A DNA stretch of 64,000 nucleotides from an uncultured Gammaproteobacteria bacterium (GTDB lineage: Bacteria > Pseudomonadota > Gammaproteobacteria > PS1 > Pseudothioglobaceae), in the NCBI GenBank assembly GCA_902556205.1, contig CACDVH010000004.1:28194-92193 (forward strand). Reading direction: 5' to 3'. The translations under genes and the position numbers were made by a program. The notes under the pieces were generated by a model. That model worked only from the letters and a program-made list of their open reading frames with translations. It searched no databases and was not told the DNA's origin. This document shows, piece by piece, positions 9,239 through 17,866 of this stretch (the first letter of the stretch is position 1; each line of letters begins with the position of its first letter).

Positions 9239-9893
9239 CAAAAGGTACTTAAAGAGTTTAGCCATTCTTTTATTACTCCTTTTGACTTTTTATATTTTTC
9301 AATTAAATAGCAAAGTTAAGGCTGAATTTTCAAATCCACTAAAGCCTCTAAAAAATGTTACTCAGATTCAGTATTCGCTTGACAATTATCCAAAAGATTT
9401 AATTAATATGTTGCTTCTGGTTGAGGATCAATCTTTTTACTCACATTATGGCGTCGACTTTAAAGAGATCGCTAGAGTTCTCTATGGTTATTTGTTTGAG
9501 GATAAAGCATTAAGAGGAGCCAGTACCATCTCTCAGCAGCTGATTAAAAACTCTTTATTATCAAGAGAAAAAACCTTATCCAGAAAATCAGAAGAAGCCC
9601 TGATGGCAATTCTTTTGGAGGTGTCTTTTGAGAAAGATTTAATTCTTGAGAGGTATATGAATACGGTATATTTAGCTCAAAAAGGGGATGAAGCTTTCCA
9701 TGGCTTTGCAAGTGGAAGTCTTTTTTACTTTAATAAAAATGTTGAAGATTTGAGTTTAGAGGAAATGGCAACCCTTGTTGCTTTATTGAAAGGACCTTCA
9801 TACTATAACCCGGATAACTTTCCTGAGAGACTTAATAAACGCATCAACATGATTTTGTCGATGAATAATAAATACAAGAGAATTATAAATTGA
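9225..9893 (+). CDS. mtgA: Monofunctional peptidoglycan transglycosylase (GT51)
   Basis: 222 residues. One N-terminal membrane anchor (about residues 10-27) is followed by a GT51 domain: the catalytic-Glu motif VEDQSFYSHYGVD near 66, GASTISQQLIKN near 103, RKSEEALMAI near 125, LERYMNTVYLA near 145 and LSLEEMATLVALLKGPSYYNP near 175. The domain polymerises lipid II into glycan strands outside the inner membrane. There is no transpeptidase domain, so it is monofunctional. Translationally coupled to cutC and tsaB. Confidence 0.9.
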   Translation: MRLVSKRYLKSLAILLLLLLTFYIFQLNSKVKAEFSNPLKPLKNVTQIQYSLDNYPKDLINMLLLVEDQSFYSHYGVDFKEIARVLYGYLFEDKALRGASTISQQLIKNSLLSREKTLSRKSEEALMAILLEVSFEKDLILERYMNTVYLAQKGDEAFHGFASGSLFYFNKNVEDLSLEEMATLVALLKGPSYYNPDNFPERLNKRINMILSMNNKYKRIIN

Positions 9894-10546
9894 ATATATT
9901 AGCGATAGATACATGCACAGAAATAGCATCCGTCACATTGTCAAATTCTGGAGATACTTTTAGTAGAGAGTTGTCTGGTATTGATAAAACCTCTGGACAT
10001 ATTTTAAAGCTTTGTGATGAGGTGTTTGAAGAGTCACAATTGCAACTCAGAGAGGTTGATTTAATTTCATATTCTCAGGGTCCTGGCTCATTTACTGGGG
10101 TTAGAATGTGTATTGGCGTAGTTCAAGGATTATCTTTGTCAATGGAGATTCCTACCATGGGTTTTACAACATTAGAACTGGTTGGGTTTGGCGCGTCACA
10201 AATTCTAAAATCAAACAAAATAGCTATTGCATTAGATGCCAGAATGGGCGAGGTTTATTGGGCAACTTTTGTTGATGGGTTGGTAGGTAATATGAAAATA
10301 TGTTGCCCTGAAGAAGCTGATCATTTAGATCCTAGTTTTGTTGGGGTTGGAAGTGGCTGGAGAGCGTACAGTGAAAAATTAAAACTCGCATCGAATATTA
10401 CTGATATTGATCTAACAATCAAACCAGAATCGTCAGTACTAATAGAATTATCACTTAGGGCAATGAATACTGGTCTAAAGGGAACTTTGGAACTTCCAAA
10501 GCCTATCTATTTACGAAACAATGTGGCCAAAAAATCATTAAAATAA
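9890..10546 (+). CDS. tsaB: tRNA threonylcarbamoyladenosine biosynthesis protein TsaB
   Basis: 218 residues. It begins MNILAIDTCTEIASVTL and has the conserved SYSQGPGSFTGVRMCIGVVQGL block near residue 60 and ALDARMGEVYW near 113, both TsaB hallmarks. TsaB is the non-catalytic partner of TsaD in making t6A37 of ANN-decoding tRNAs. The start is a TTG at 9890 that overlaps the mtgA stop, which suggests translational coupling and modest expression. Confidence 0.95.
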   Translation: MNILAIDTCTEIASVTLSNSGDTFSRELSGIDKTSGHILKLCDEVFEESQLQLREVDLISYSQGPGSFTGVRMCIGVVQGLSLSMEIPTMGFTTLELVGFGASQILKSNKIAIALDARMGEVYWATFVDGLVGNMKICCPEEADHLDPSFVGVGSGWRAYSEKLKLASNITDIDLTIKPESSVLIELSLRAMNTGLKGTLELPKPIYLRNNVAKKSLK

Positions 10547-10572
10547 GTCCTTTTTTGTAACTGCATATATTT

Positions 10573-11310
10573 ATGTGGAAATGGATTCAAAGGCAGGCCT
10601 CCCCAAAGGTTTTTTATCAGACTTGCAATAGACTAGTTCCTTGGTTTTTTTGGCCTTTTATAACTTTACTAATAGTTGGTTTATATTGGTCTCTAGTTAT
10701 CTCGCCTGCGGATTACCAACAGGGTGATGGCTATAGAATAATTTTTATTCATGTTCCAAGCGCCATACTTTCAATGATGGTTTATGCTGTGATGGCGATT
10801 GCTGGCAGTATTGGACTTATTTGGCAGATTAAGATGGCTGAGGTAGTTGCAAAAGTTTCAGCGCCAATTGGAGCTGGATTTACAGTTATTGCTTTGGCGA
10901 CTGGTGCAATATGGGGCAAACCTATGTGGGGCGCATGGTGGGTGTGGGATGCAAGGCTGACCTCGGAACTTGTTTTGCTATTTTTATACTTGGCCTATAT
11001 GTCCTTGAACAGTGCATTTGATAATCCTAGAACAGCGGCTAAATCAAGCTCAATTCTTGCTATCGTTGGCCTCATTAATCTGCCCATAATTCATTATTCT
11101 GTGAAATGGTGGAATACACTTCACCAAGGTTATTCTGTTGGTACTGGTGGCATCAAAGATCCTAATATGCAGATTGCATTAGCCCTTATGTTTGTGGCAT
11201 CAATTTTACTTTATGCGCTATTGGTCTCAATCAAGGCAAGAACCGAGGTGCTCATTCGTGAGCAAAACTCTCGATGGGTTGAAGAGGAAGTAAGGAGTTT
11301 AATGTCATGA
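10573..11310 (+). CDS. ccmC: Heme exporter / cytochrome c maturation protein CcmC
   Basis: 245 residues with six predicted membrane helices. The periplasmic tryptophan-rich WWD motif (WGAWWVWDARLTSELVLL) lies near residues 117-134, and conserved histidines sit in the loops on either side (IFIHVPSA and NTLHQGYSV). CcmC moves heme to CcmE. First of four overlapping genes, ccmC-ccmD-ccmE-ccmG. ccmA and ccmB are not upstream; tsaB is. Confidence 0.96.
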   Translation: MWKWIQRQASPKVFYQTCNRLVPWFFWPFITLLIVGLYWSLVISPADYQQGDGYRIIFIHVPSAILSMMVYAVMAIAGSIGLIWQIKMAEVVAKVSAPIGAGFTVIALATGAIWGKPMWGAWWVWDARLTSELVLLFLYLAYMSLNSAFDNPRTAAKSSSILAIVGLINLPIIHYSVKWWNTLHQGYSVGTGGIKDPNMQIALALMFVASILLYALLVSIKARTEVLIREQNSRWVEEEVRSLMS

Positions 11311-11477
11311 CTATGGTAGAGTTTTTTTCTTTTCTTCCCTATGGTAAATATGCATTCTATGTATGGCTTGCTTATGGCGTTTCTGCATTAACAATCATTA
11401 CTCTTTTTGCTACTGCAAGGCGTAATCACTTAAATACTTTATCGTCTCTATCAAATAAATATTCAAGAATTAAATGA
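11307..11477 (+). CDS. ccmD: Heme exporter protein CcmD
   Basis: 56 residues. The start ATG overlaps the ccmC stop (ATGA at 11307-11310) and the stop overlaps the ccmE start (ATGA at 11474-11477). It starts MTMVEFFSFLPYGKYAFYVW, continues as one hydrophobic helix (LAYGVSALTIITLFAT) and then turns basic (ARRNH). This is the CcmD layout: a small membrane protein needed to release holo-CcmE from CcmABC. It is short enough to be missed by default gene callers. Confidence 0.95.
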   Translation: MTMVEFFSFLPYGKYAFYVWLAYGVSALTIITLFATARRNHLNTLSSLSNKYSRIK

Positions 11478-11920
11478 CAAAAAGACATAATCGAATGATG
11501 CTAGTTGGGCTTCTTGTGTCTGGAGTTTTTTTGGCTGGATATTTAGGAATCAAAGCTTTTAGTGAAAACTTATTATATTTCTATACACCCTCAGATATTA
11601 TGACTGGAAAAGCCCCTAAAGATAAAAGTTTTAGAGTTGGAGGTCTAGTTGAGGATGGGAGTGTAGAGAGGGATGGGATGCTCGTCAAATTTTCTGTAAC
11701 TGATAACTTAGAAACAATTGAGGTCTCTTATGAGGGCATATTGCCTGATCTTTTTAGAGAAGGGCAAGGTGTTGTTGCTTCAGGTTCACTTATCAATAAA
11801 TGCGTCAGGTGGACCTGTATTAATACCTTTAATGCAACTCAAGTTCTAGCAAAGCATGATGAGAACTACATGCCACCTGAGGTTGCAGCAGCACTCGAAT
11901 CCTTAGAGGCAAAAGAATGA
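11474..11920 (+). CDS. ccmE: Cytochrome c-type biogenesis heme chaperone CcmE
   Basis: 148 residues. An N-terminal anchor (RMMLVGLLVSGVFLAGYLG) precedes an OB-fold periplasmic domain with FRVGGLVEDGSV, YEGILPDLFREGQGVVASG and the C-terminal LAKHDENYMPPEV. The His in KHDENY is the covalent heme ligand and the Tyr four residues on completes the HxxxY motif. It carries heme from CcmC to the CcmF/H lyase. Overlaps both neighbours by 4 nt. Confidence 0.96.
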   Translation: MTKRHNRMMLVGLLVSGVFLAGYLGIKAFSENLLYFYTPSDIMTGKAPKDKSFRVGGLVEDGSVERDGMLVKFSVTDNLETIEVSYEGILPDLFREGQGVVASGSLINKCVRWTCINTFNATQVLAKHDENYMPPEVAAALESLEAKE

Positions 11921-12438
11921 ACAAGATAGTGCCTCTATTAGTTTTTTTGGTGATTGGTATTTTTTTATTTTTAAGTTTAAATTCTAACCCAAATAAGCTC
12001 CCTTCACCCCTAGTTGGTAAGATTGTTCCAGAAATTGAAGGTGCTGATTTTTATACCAATGAAGCTGTTAAATTAAATAATCTTACTGGCGGTCAGCTTT
12101 CACTTATTAACGTATGGGCTTCATGGTGCATAACCTGTAGAAAAGAGCATCAGATGATTATGAATATTGCAAAAAATAACGATCTGAAGCTGATTGGGAT
12201 TAATTACAAAGACACTAGAAATGAGGGTGAGAATTATCTTAAGGTTATGGGAAATCCTTTCGATGAGATAATTTTTGATCCGAAAGGCCAAGTTGGAATG
12301 GAGCTTGGAGTTTATGCAACGCCAGAAACGTTTCTGATTAATAGAGAGGGCTTAATCATTCATAAGCATATTGGTGAGATTACTGAGAAAGATTGGATTG
12401 AAAATTTTTTGCCTCACTTAGATGCAACTGAAAGCTAA
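11917..12438 (+). CDS. ccmG: Thiol:disulfide interchange protein CcmG/DsbE-like
   Basis: 173 residues with an N-terminal membrane anchor and a periplasmic thioredoxin fold. The active site is WASWCITCRKEH near residue 62, and the cis-proline segment YATPETFLI is near 134. CcmG usually has CPTC or CPPC; here the second position is Ile. Such proteins keep apocytochrome c cysteines reduced for heme attachment. It follows ccmE directly, with no ccmF between them and no ccmH after it. Confidence 0.9.
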   Translation: MNKIVPLLVFLVIGIFLFLSLNSNPNKLPSPLVGKIVPEIEGADFYTNEAVKLNNLTGGQLSLINVWASWCITCRKEHQMIMNIAKNNDLKLIGINYKDTRNEGENYLKVMGNPFDEIIFDPKGQVGMELGVYATPETFLINREGLIIHKHIGEITEKDWIENFLPHLDATES

Positions 12439-12491
12439 TTTTTTAATAGATTTTAGGCATTAATTTTTTCATTAAATTCCTTTAATGTGCA

Positions 12492-12519
12492 TTGACATAG
12501 GGGTTTATAAATGGATAAT
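12492..12519 (+). promoter_or_regulatory. Predicted sigma-70 promoter of the HU gene
   Basis: TTGACA (12492-12497) and GATAAT (12514-12519) are separated by 16 nt, placing the transcription start near 12526 and giving a leader of about 65 nt. The ribosome binding site is TAAGGAG about 8 nt before the HU start. Confidence 0.65.
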
Positions 12520-12590
12520 CAGATTTGATACTAAGAATTAATTCTTCTAGTTTCCAAATAAATTCTTTTTAAATTTAAGGAGTTAATATA

Positions 12591-12863
12591 ATGAATAAAT
12601 CAGATTTAGTTTCAGCAATTGCTGATAACTCAGGTCTCTCTAAAGCAGATGCTGCTCGCGCTTTAGAAGCAACAACTAGTGCTATCTCTGGTGCACTAGC
12701 AAGTGGCAACTCAGTAGCCATTTCAGGTTTTGGTAGTTTTTTGGTTAGAGCACGTGCTGCGCGCACCGGTCGCAACCCTCAAACAGGTGCTGCTATTCAA
12801 ATTTCAGCATCAAATGTACCTGCTTTTAAGGCAGGAAAATTATTAAAGGAATCTGTTAACTAA
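12591..12863 (+). CDS. hupB: DNA-binding protein HU
   Basis: 90 residues, the full HU length. It begins MNKSDLVSAIADNSGLSKADA, with the DNA-binding arm FGSFLVRARAARTGRNPQTG near residues 47-65. HU bends and coats DNA without sequence preference. Distinct from the IHF-alpha gene at 33.3 kb, which has a longer C-terminus. It has its own promoter and a strong terminator. Confidence 0.96.
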   Translation: MNKSDLVSAIADNSGLSKADAARALEATTSAISGALASGNSVAISGFGSFLVRARAARTGRNPQTGAAIQISASNVPAFKAGKLLKESVN

Positions 12864-12885
12864 ATAGATTTTTTGTTAGTATAAT

Positions 12886-12920
12886 ATGCCCGATTCCTGA
12901 TTAGATTCGGGCATTTTTTT
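12886..12920 (+). terminator. Intrinsic terminator after HU
   Basis: 8-bp stem ATGCCCGA / TCGGGCAT (12886-12893 with 12907-12914), 13-nt loop, then a run of T. It ends just before the tRNA-Val gene. A TATAAT at 12880-12885 could be a -10 box for the tRNAs, but I see no good -35. Confidence 0.85.
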
Positions 12921-12921
12921 G

Positions 12922-12997
12922 GGGCGCTTAGCTCAGTTGGGAGAGCATCGCCCTTACAAGGCGAGGGTCACAAGTTCAAGTCTTGTAGCGCCCACCA
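12922..12997 (+). tRNA. tRNA-Val (anticodon UAC)
   Basis: 76-nt cloverleaf including the encoded CCA. The acceptor GGGCGCT pairs with AGCGCCC, the D arm starts TAGCTCAG, the anticodon loop CTTACAA gives TAC, and the T arm contains GTTCAAG. Seven nt separate it from tRNA-Asp, so the two are probably one transcript. Confidence 0.97.
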
Positions 12998-13004
12998 AGA
13001 AAAC

Positions 13005-13081
13005 GGAGCGGTAGTTCAGCTGGTTAGAATACCTGCCTGTCACGCAGGGGGTCGCGGGTTCGAATCCCGTCCGCTCCGCCA
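13005..13081 (+). tRNA. tRNA-Asp (anticodon GUC)
   Basis: 77-nt cloverleaf with encoded CCA. The acceptor GGAGCGG pairs with CCGCTCC, the discriminator is G, the anticodon loop CTGTCAC gives GTC, and the T loop is GTTCGAATC. Co-transcribed with tRNA-Val. Confidence 0.97.
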
Positions 13082-13096
13082 TTAATTCTTAATTGT

Positions 13097-13136
13097 AAAA
13101 AATAAAGTGTTGAAGTACAATGGCACTTTATTTTTT
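13097..13136 (+). terminator. Terminator of the tRNA-Val/tRNA-Asp transcript
   Basis: A 13-bp perfect inverted repeat (AAAAAATAAAGTG with CACTTTATTTTTT) and a 14-nt loop. An ATG at 13120 lies inside the loop, which argues against that ATG as the start of the next gene. Confidence 0.8.
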
Positions 13137-13149
13137 GCCGTACTTATTC

Positions 13150-14139
13150 ATGAAAAAAAACCCAATTAGCTCTACAGTTGATTTTGAGAAAGATGGGGTT
13201 CAGCATGGTTATCTAAAACTACCTCATTCTCATGATGCTTCTGCCTGGGGTTCAATCGTTATTCCAATTACAGTTGCTAAAAATGGCAAAGGTCCAACAA
13301 TTCTTCTAACAGGGGCAAACCATGGCGATGAGTATGAAGGGCCAATTGCATTGTTTGATTTAGCTAACCAGATAAAAGCAGATGAATTATCTGGCAGGGT
13401 AATCATTATTCCAGGAATGAATTATCCAGCTTTTAAGGCCGGTAAGAGAACATCGCCAATTGATGGTGGAAATATGAATCGAGTTTTTCCTGGCAATCCA
13501 GAGGGAACTTTTACTGAAAAAATTGCGGATTATTTCAACCAAACACTGCTGCCAATGGCTGATTTTGTCGTAGACTTTCATTCAGGTGGTAAGACGTTAG
13601 ATTTCTTGCCATTTTGCTGTGCACATGTTTTGGATGATAAAGAGCAACAAGAAAAATGCATTGCAGCTATGAAGGCATTTAATGCACCTCATTCGGTGAT
13701 GCTTTTAGAAATTGATGCGGTCAATATGTATGACACAGCTGCTGAAAATATGGGAAAAGTTTTTATCAGTACTGAGCTAGGTGGTGGAGGATCAACAACT
13801 GCTTATACAGTCGAGATAGCTAAAAAAGGTATCAGAAACATTCTTCGTCACGCTGGGATAACAGAGGGCGATTTGGAAGTTGATGAAACACTCAATCTTG
13901 ATATGCCCGATGATAACTGTTATATTTTTAGCGAGTCAACAGGGCTGGTTGAACACTGCGTAGATCTTGGAGATGAGGTTAAGTCTGGACAGCTGATTGC
14001 TAAAGTCCATAATATAGAACGGACAGGCTCTTATCCAGATGAATATCATGCAAAGATTGATGGGATATTTACAGGTAAACACTTCCCAGGCCTTGTTGTT
14101 AATGGTGATTTCTTGGGCGTCATTGCAGTTCCAGTCTAA
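13150..14139 (+). CDS. doeB: Succinylglutamate desuccinylase/aspartoacylase-family deacylase, DoeB-like (N-acetyl-diaminobutyrate deacetylase)
   Basis: About 329 residues from the ATG at 13150; an upstream in-frame ATG at 13120 lies in the tRNA terminator and adds nothing family-like. Zinc-carboxypeptidase fold: GANHGDEYEGP near residue 60 supplies the His/Glu zinc ligands, VVDFHSGGKTLDFLPF near 137 the second His, and STELGGGGSTTA near 210 is typical. RTSPIDGGNMNRVFPG is the substrate-binding stretch. I recall this block pattern as that of DoeB, which deacetylates N-acetyl-2,4-diaminobutyrate in ectoine degradation. doeA and doeC are not adjacent, so the precise substrate is inferred. ltaE follows after 14 nt. 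Confidence 0.78.
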   Translation: MKKNPISSTVDFEKDGVQHGYLKLPHSHDASAWGSIVIPITVAKNGKGPTILLTGANHGDEYEGPIALFDLANQIKADELSGRVIIIPGMNYPAFKAGKRTSPIDGGNMNRVFPGNPEGTFTEKIADYFNQTLLPMADFVVDFHSGGKTLDFLPFCCAHVLDDKEQQEKCIAAMKAFNAPHSVMLLEIDAVNMYDTAAENMGKVFISTELGGGGSTTAYTVEIAKKGIRNILRHAGITEGDLEVDETLNLDMPDDNCYIFSESTGLVEHCVDLGDEVKSGQLIAKVHNIERTGSYPDEYHAKIDGIFTGKHFPGLVVNGDFLGVIAVPV

Positions 14140-14153
14140 ATTAAGGAGATTCC

Positions 14154-15185
14154 ATGAACCCATTATTTGCATCAGATAACGTCACTAGCGCATGCCCAGA
14201 GGTTATGGATGCGCTGATTGAAGCGAACTCAGGAATTGCAGGATCTTACGGTGATGATGAATGGTCGTCAATATTAAAAACTACATTAACTAAAGTCTTT
14301 GAAACTGAAGTCGAGGTCTATTTGGCAGTTACAGGGACTGCATCTAATGCGCTAGCCCTCTCAGCACTAACGCCAGTCTTCGGAAAAATATACTGTCATG
14401 AGCTTTCTCATATAAATACGGATGAATGCGGTGCACCAGAGTTATTTACTGGTGGCGCTAAACTCAATCCTATGAGAAGTAGTAATGGAAGAATCAGTGC
14501 CAGTGAGCTGGATCAGATTGTGAGAGGGTCTGGAAATGTTCATGTCACCCAACCTTCAGTTGTCAGTATTACGCAGTCTTGTGAAACAGGAACAGTTTAC
14601 CTATTAGAAGAAATTCAAGAAATATCAAAAATTGCTCATAAACACAAAATGAGTGTTCATATGGATGGAGCTCGTTTTGCTAATGCACTCGTATCTCTTA
14701 ATGTTAGCCCAGCAGAGATGACCTGGAAGTCAGGCGTTGATGTCCTCACTTTAGGCGGCACAAAAAATGGCTGCCTTGCTGCAGAAGCAATTATATTTTT
14801 TAAACCTGAAATGGTTGGTAACTTCCCTTTCCTTCATAAGAGGTCTGGACAACTGCTATCTAAAATGCGTTTTATCTCCTCTCAGCTTAATGCTTATGTT
14901 TCAGATAATGTTTGGATTAAAAATGCCAGGCATTCAAATGCAATGGCCAAGATATTAAGTGAGGGTTTAAATCATTTTTCTAATATTGATCTAGCCTATC
15001 CTACTCAATCAAACGAGGTTTTTGTGCATCTACCTAGAGACGTTATAGATTATTTGAATAACTCTGGATATGATGTCAATGAAGAAGAGCTCGATGGAAA
15101 AGCTGTTAGGTTTGTAACTGCTTGGGATACAAAGTTGGATGATATTGAAAATCTTTTAGAAAAACTAGCTCAAAAATATCAATAA
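14154..15185 (+). CDS. ltaE: Low-specificity L-threonine aldolase-like PLP enzyme
   Basis: 343 residues, fold-type I PLP enzyme of the beta-eliminating-lyase/threonine aldolase family. It shows FASDNVTSACPEVMDALIEA at the N-terminus, a VTGTASNALAL cofactor-phosphate segment near 60, the substrate HMDGARFANAL near 167, and the Schiff-base lysine in TLGGTKNGCLAAEA near 203. It would split threonine or allo-threonine to glycine and acetaldehyde. SD TAAGGAG is correctly spaced. Probably co-transcribed with the doeB-like gene, a pairing that suggests small amino-acid catabolism. Confidence 0.88.
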   Translation: MNPLFASDNVTSACPEVMDALIEANSGIAGSYGDDEWSSILKTTLTKVFETEVEVYLAVTGTASNALALSALTPVFGKIYCHELSHINTDECGAPELFTGGAKLNPMRSSNGRISASELDQIVRGSGNVHVTQPSVVSITQSCETGTVYLLEEIQEISKIAHKHKMSVHMDGARFANALVSLNVSPAEMTWKSGVDVLTLGGTKNGCLAAEAIIFFKPEMVGNFPFLHKRSGQLLSKMRFISSQLNAYVSDNVWIKNARHSNAMAKILSEGLNHFSNIDLAYPTQSNEVFVHLPRDVIDYLNNSGYDVNEEELDGKAVRFVTAWDTKLDDIENLLEKLAQKYQ

Positions 15186-15318
15186 AATTTCAGGTATAAA
15201 ACTTATTAAGATAGGTCACATAGCCTTGTATAATGCTTTTCAAAAGCTATTAGTGAGATTTAGTTTTATTAAATTCTTAGTGTAGCAATAACTTTAACAA
15301 TATTGGTAAAAAATTATT

Positions 15319-17163
15319 ATGTTAGGTGCAATTAGAAACAAATCAAAAGGCTGGGTTGCCTATCTTATCGTTGGTTTAATTACAGTTCCTTTTGCCTTAT
15401 TTGGCATCCAGGATTATGCCAGTCGCTCTGCAAACACTTCGATAGCTAAAGTTGATGGAGAGGATATTGATATAAATACTTATTATCAAGAATTAAATTC
15501 TCAGCAGCGTAACCTTCAGCAACAACTTGGCGCAGCTTACACCCAAGAAATTGATAACACCTTAAAGCAAACTTTGCTAGATTCTTTAATTAATGAAAAG
15601 CTCATTGAGAATTATGCTAATTCATTGGACATTGTTACGCTTGATGATGAAGTTAAGTCAGTGATTGAAATGAACCAAGCTTTTTTAGTGGATGGAGTGT
15701 TTTCACAAGATCGTTATACTCAACTTCTAAGGTTGAATAGTTATTCACCTGCCGGATATGAAATTGCTCAATCTAAAGCGCTCAATCGTGAACAAATAAA
15801 GAGAAATTTGAGTGGTTCAGCCTTTATGTCATCGACTCAAACTGAGCAACTGAATGACCTTGCTGCTCAGCAAAGAGAGGTTTCATATATCGCTTTAAAT
15901 ACTGAAAACTATTTGGATCAAGTAAGCGTCTCTCAAAGTCAAATCTCTGACTACTTTAATGATAATAGATCAAGCTTCATTGAAGGCAGAAAAGTCAAAG
16001 TAGATTTTGTTGAGCTGACATTAGACTCTATGGAAGAGCCTGAAAGCCCAACTGGCGATGATTTAAAAAGCCTTTATGATGAAAATGCTGAGCTCTTTAC
16101 CAATCTAGAAAAAAGAAGGGCGCAGCATATTCTTCTTAATAATGAAGACTTAGCTAACGATCTTTTAGATCAGATTAATCAGGGTGCAGATTTTGCTGAA
16201 CTTGCGAGAGCAAATTCAGAGGATACCTCCTCAAATGAAGAGGGCGGTGATCTTGGCTTTTTTGAAAGAGAGCTAATGGGCGCAGAGTTTGATGAAGCCG
16301 CCTTTGCAATGAATATTGGAGATGTCAGTGAAGTTGTTGCAACAGATTATGGATACTTTCATATCATTAAGCTGACTGATATTGAGCCTGAAACTATGCA
16401 ATCTTTTGAAGAGGTTGAAGATCAGCTTGTCTCTCTTTATATTAAAAATGCTAAGGAAAAATTGTTATTTGGAACTCTAGAAGAGTTCATGAATTTGTCC
16501 TATGAGGAGTCACTCGATATGGTTGCAGATCAATTTGGATTAGAGCTTCAAACGAGTGACTATTTTTCTGAGAGAGATACTCAGTACGATCCTAAATTTG
16601 TTGCCAATGCATTTAGTAGTGCTGTGATTGATGAGGGTGAGAATTCTGAGGTCATGGAAATGAGCCCAGAAAAATTTGTAGTTTTAGCGCTCTCTGATTT
16701 ACAGTCTGAGCGAGAGAGAGAACTGAATGAAGTAGAGAGTCAAATTGAGTCTACTTTAAAGTCAGCTGCAGCTAAAGAGGTTATTGATAATATAGCTGAA
16801 AATATTGCCTCAGCTCTATCGAGTGGTGATGAGCAATCCGCTATTCAACTTATTGCTGAGAATAATTTAGAGTGGGTTAGTGAGGGTTGGATCTCAAGGG
16901 CAAGTGAGCTGCCTTTTGGTTTAAGCTCGTTGGCTTTCACTCTTGCTAAGCCTGAAGAGGGCAGACATACTTACAGCGCTGAAAGCGCTAATAGACTAAC
17001 TTCTTTGGTGATTGATTTAGCTGGAGTCAGAGTTCCTGAGGGAGATTCAGATACTGGCATCTCAGCGCTTTATTTAAGTCAAGAAAATAACGAAATGTTT
17101 ATCTCACTTATTAAACAATTAAGAGAGAATGCAGAAATAAAAGTTTTTACTGATCTGCTTTAA
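15319..17163 (+). CDS. ppiD: Periplasmic folding chaperone PpiD (parvulin-type)
   Basis: 614 residues. A single N-terminal anchor (GWVAYLIVGLITVPFALFGI) precedes a SurA_N-like region with KVDGEDIDINTYYQELN, a central parvulin domain (residues about 225-355) with RRAQHILL, FAELARANSEDTSS, GGDLGFFERELM and GYFHIIKLTDIE, and a second helical region. PpiD works at the exit of SecYEG together with YfgM. Length is near the E. coli protein. It is followed by a hairpin terminator. Confidence 0.93.
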   Translation: MLGAIRNKSKGWVAYLIVGLITVPFALFGIQDYASRSANTSIAKVDGEDIDINTYYQELNSQQRNLQQQLGAAYTQEIDNTLKQTLLDSLINEKLIENYANSLDIVTLDDEVKSVIEMNQAFLVDGVFSQDRYTQLLRLNSYSPAGYEIAQSKALNREQIKRNLSGSAFMSSTQTEQLNDLAAQQREVSYIALNTENYLDQVSVSQSQISDYFNDNRSSFIEGRKVKVDFVELTLDSMEEPESPTGDDLKSLYDENAELFTNLEKRRAQHILLNNEDLANDLLDQINQGADFAELARANSEDTSSNEEGGDLGFFERELMGAEFDEAAFAMNIGDVSEVVATDYGYFHIIKLTDIEPETMQSFEEVEDQLVSLYIKNAKEKLLFGTLEEFMNLSYEESLDMVADQFGLELQTSDYFSERDTQYDPKFVANAFSSAVIDEGENSEVMEMSPEKFVVLALSDLQSERERELNEVESQIESTLKSAAAKEVIDNIAENIASALSSGDEQSAIQLIAENNLEWVSEGWISRASELPFGLSSLAFTLAKPEEGRHTYSAESANRLTSLVIDLAGVRVPEGDSDTGISALYLSQENNEMFISLIKQLRENAEIKVFTDLL

Positions 17164-17179
17164 AAAGAATTAAATAATT

Positions 17180-17206
17180 TTTACCCACTGCTGGGTAAAT
17201 TTATTT
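17180..17206 (+). terminator. Probable terminator after ppiD
   Basis: TTTACCCA (17180-17187) pairs with TGGGTAAA (17192-17199) around a CTGC loop, followed by TTTATTTA. The U-tract is interrupted, so strength is moderate. The rest of the 216-nt gap before the next gene shows no ORF; it should hold that gene's promoter. Confidence 0.6.
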
Positions 17207-17379
17207 ACAAAGAGGTTCGTATTTTTTCTAGTTTACTAGGCGAAGTGCAAACTTTTTTTTGGCACAAAATAGCCAAAACACTTATCCATCGACGGATTAT
17301 CAGAGCGAACATAGTTGTTCATTTTTGTAGGTCTAATTTTGACTGATTGAACTGTGACTAATATTCAAGGAGAATAACT

Positions 17380-17817
17380 ATGAACTCTTATTTTTTAATT
17401 ACTGCAGCTTTATTCCCTGCCATGCCATTAATGATGATTAATTTTGGTAATAGATATACAACCTTGGCGGCTCTAATTAGAAAGATACATGATGAGCTTA
17501 TGGATGCTGATTGGAAGCAAGAGCAGTCTCAGTCTGCATCCAGATACCTCAAGCAGATTGATATTTTACGAAAACGTCTAAGATTAAATCGTTTTATATC
17601 TACACTAGCTGGATTGGGCTTTATGACAAATCTAACCGCATTATTTATCTCTGTCAATGGAGCAAGTCCATTTCAGTTTGTTATAGTCTTTAGTACTGGG
17701 ATTATTTTGTTTGGCTTAGCAATCGGTTTGTTTATTTTTGAAATACAGCTTGCTACAAAGGCATTAGACACACACATTGAAGATCTTGAAGAAATAAAAT
17801 TACTTCAAAGTAATTAG
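17380..17817 (+). CDS. DUF2721 family membrane protein
   Basis: 145 residues. An N-terminal hydrophobic segment (residues 1-20) leads into NRYTTLAALIRKIHDELM, then a cytoplasmic basic stretch (YLKQIDILRKRLRLNRF) and two close membrane helices (about residues 78-97 and 102-124). This matches the DUF2721 layout, where the NRxxxLAxLIR block is the family mark. Function unknown. Clear AAGGAG site. It stands alone between terminators. Confidence 0.75.
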   Translation: MNSYFLITAALFPAMPLMMINFGNRYTTLAALIRKIHDELMDADWKQEQSQSASRYLKQIDILRKRLRLNRFISTLAGLGFMTNLTALFISVNGASPFQFVIVFSTGIILFGLAIGLFIFEIQLATKALDTHIEDLEEIKLLQSN

Positions 17818-17866
17818 ATTAAATCTAGAAAATTAAAGAGTTAGTGTAAGTAAGGCTATTTTAAGA

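Noticed and set aside
13120..13149. ATG at 13120 as the start of the DoeB-like protein
   Set aside because: It lies in the loop of the tRNA-transcript terminator, and the extra ten residues have no family likeness; 13150 is preferred.
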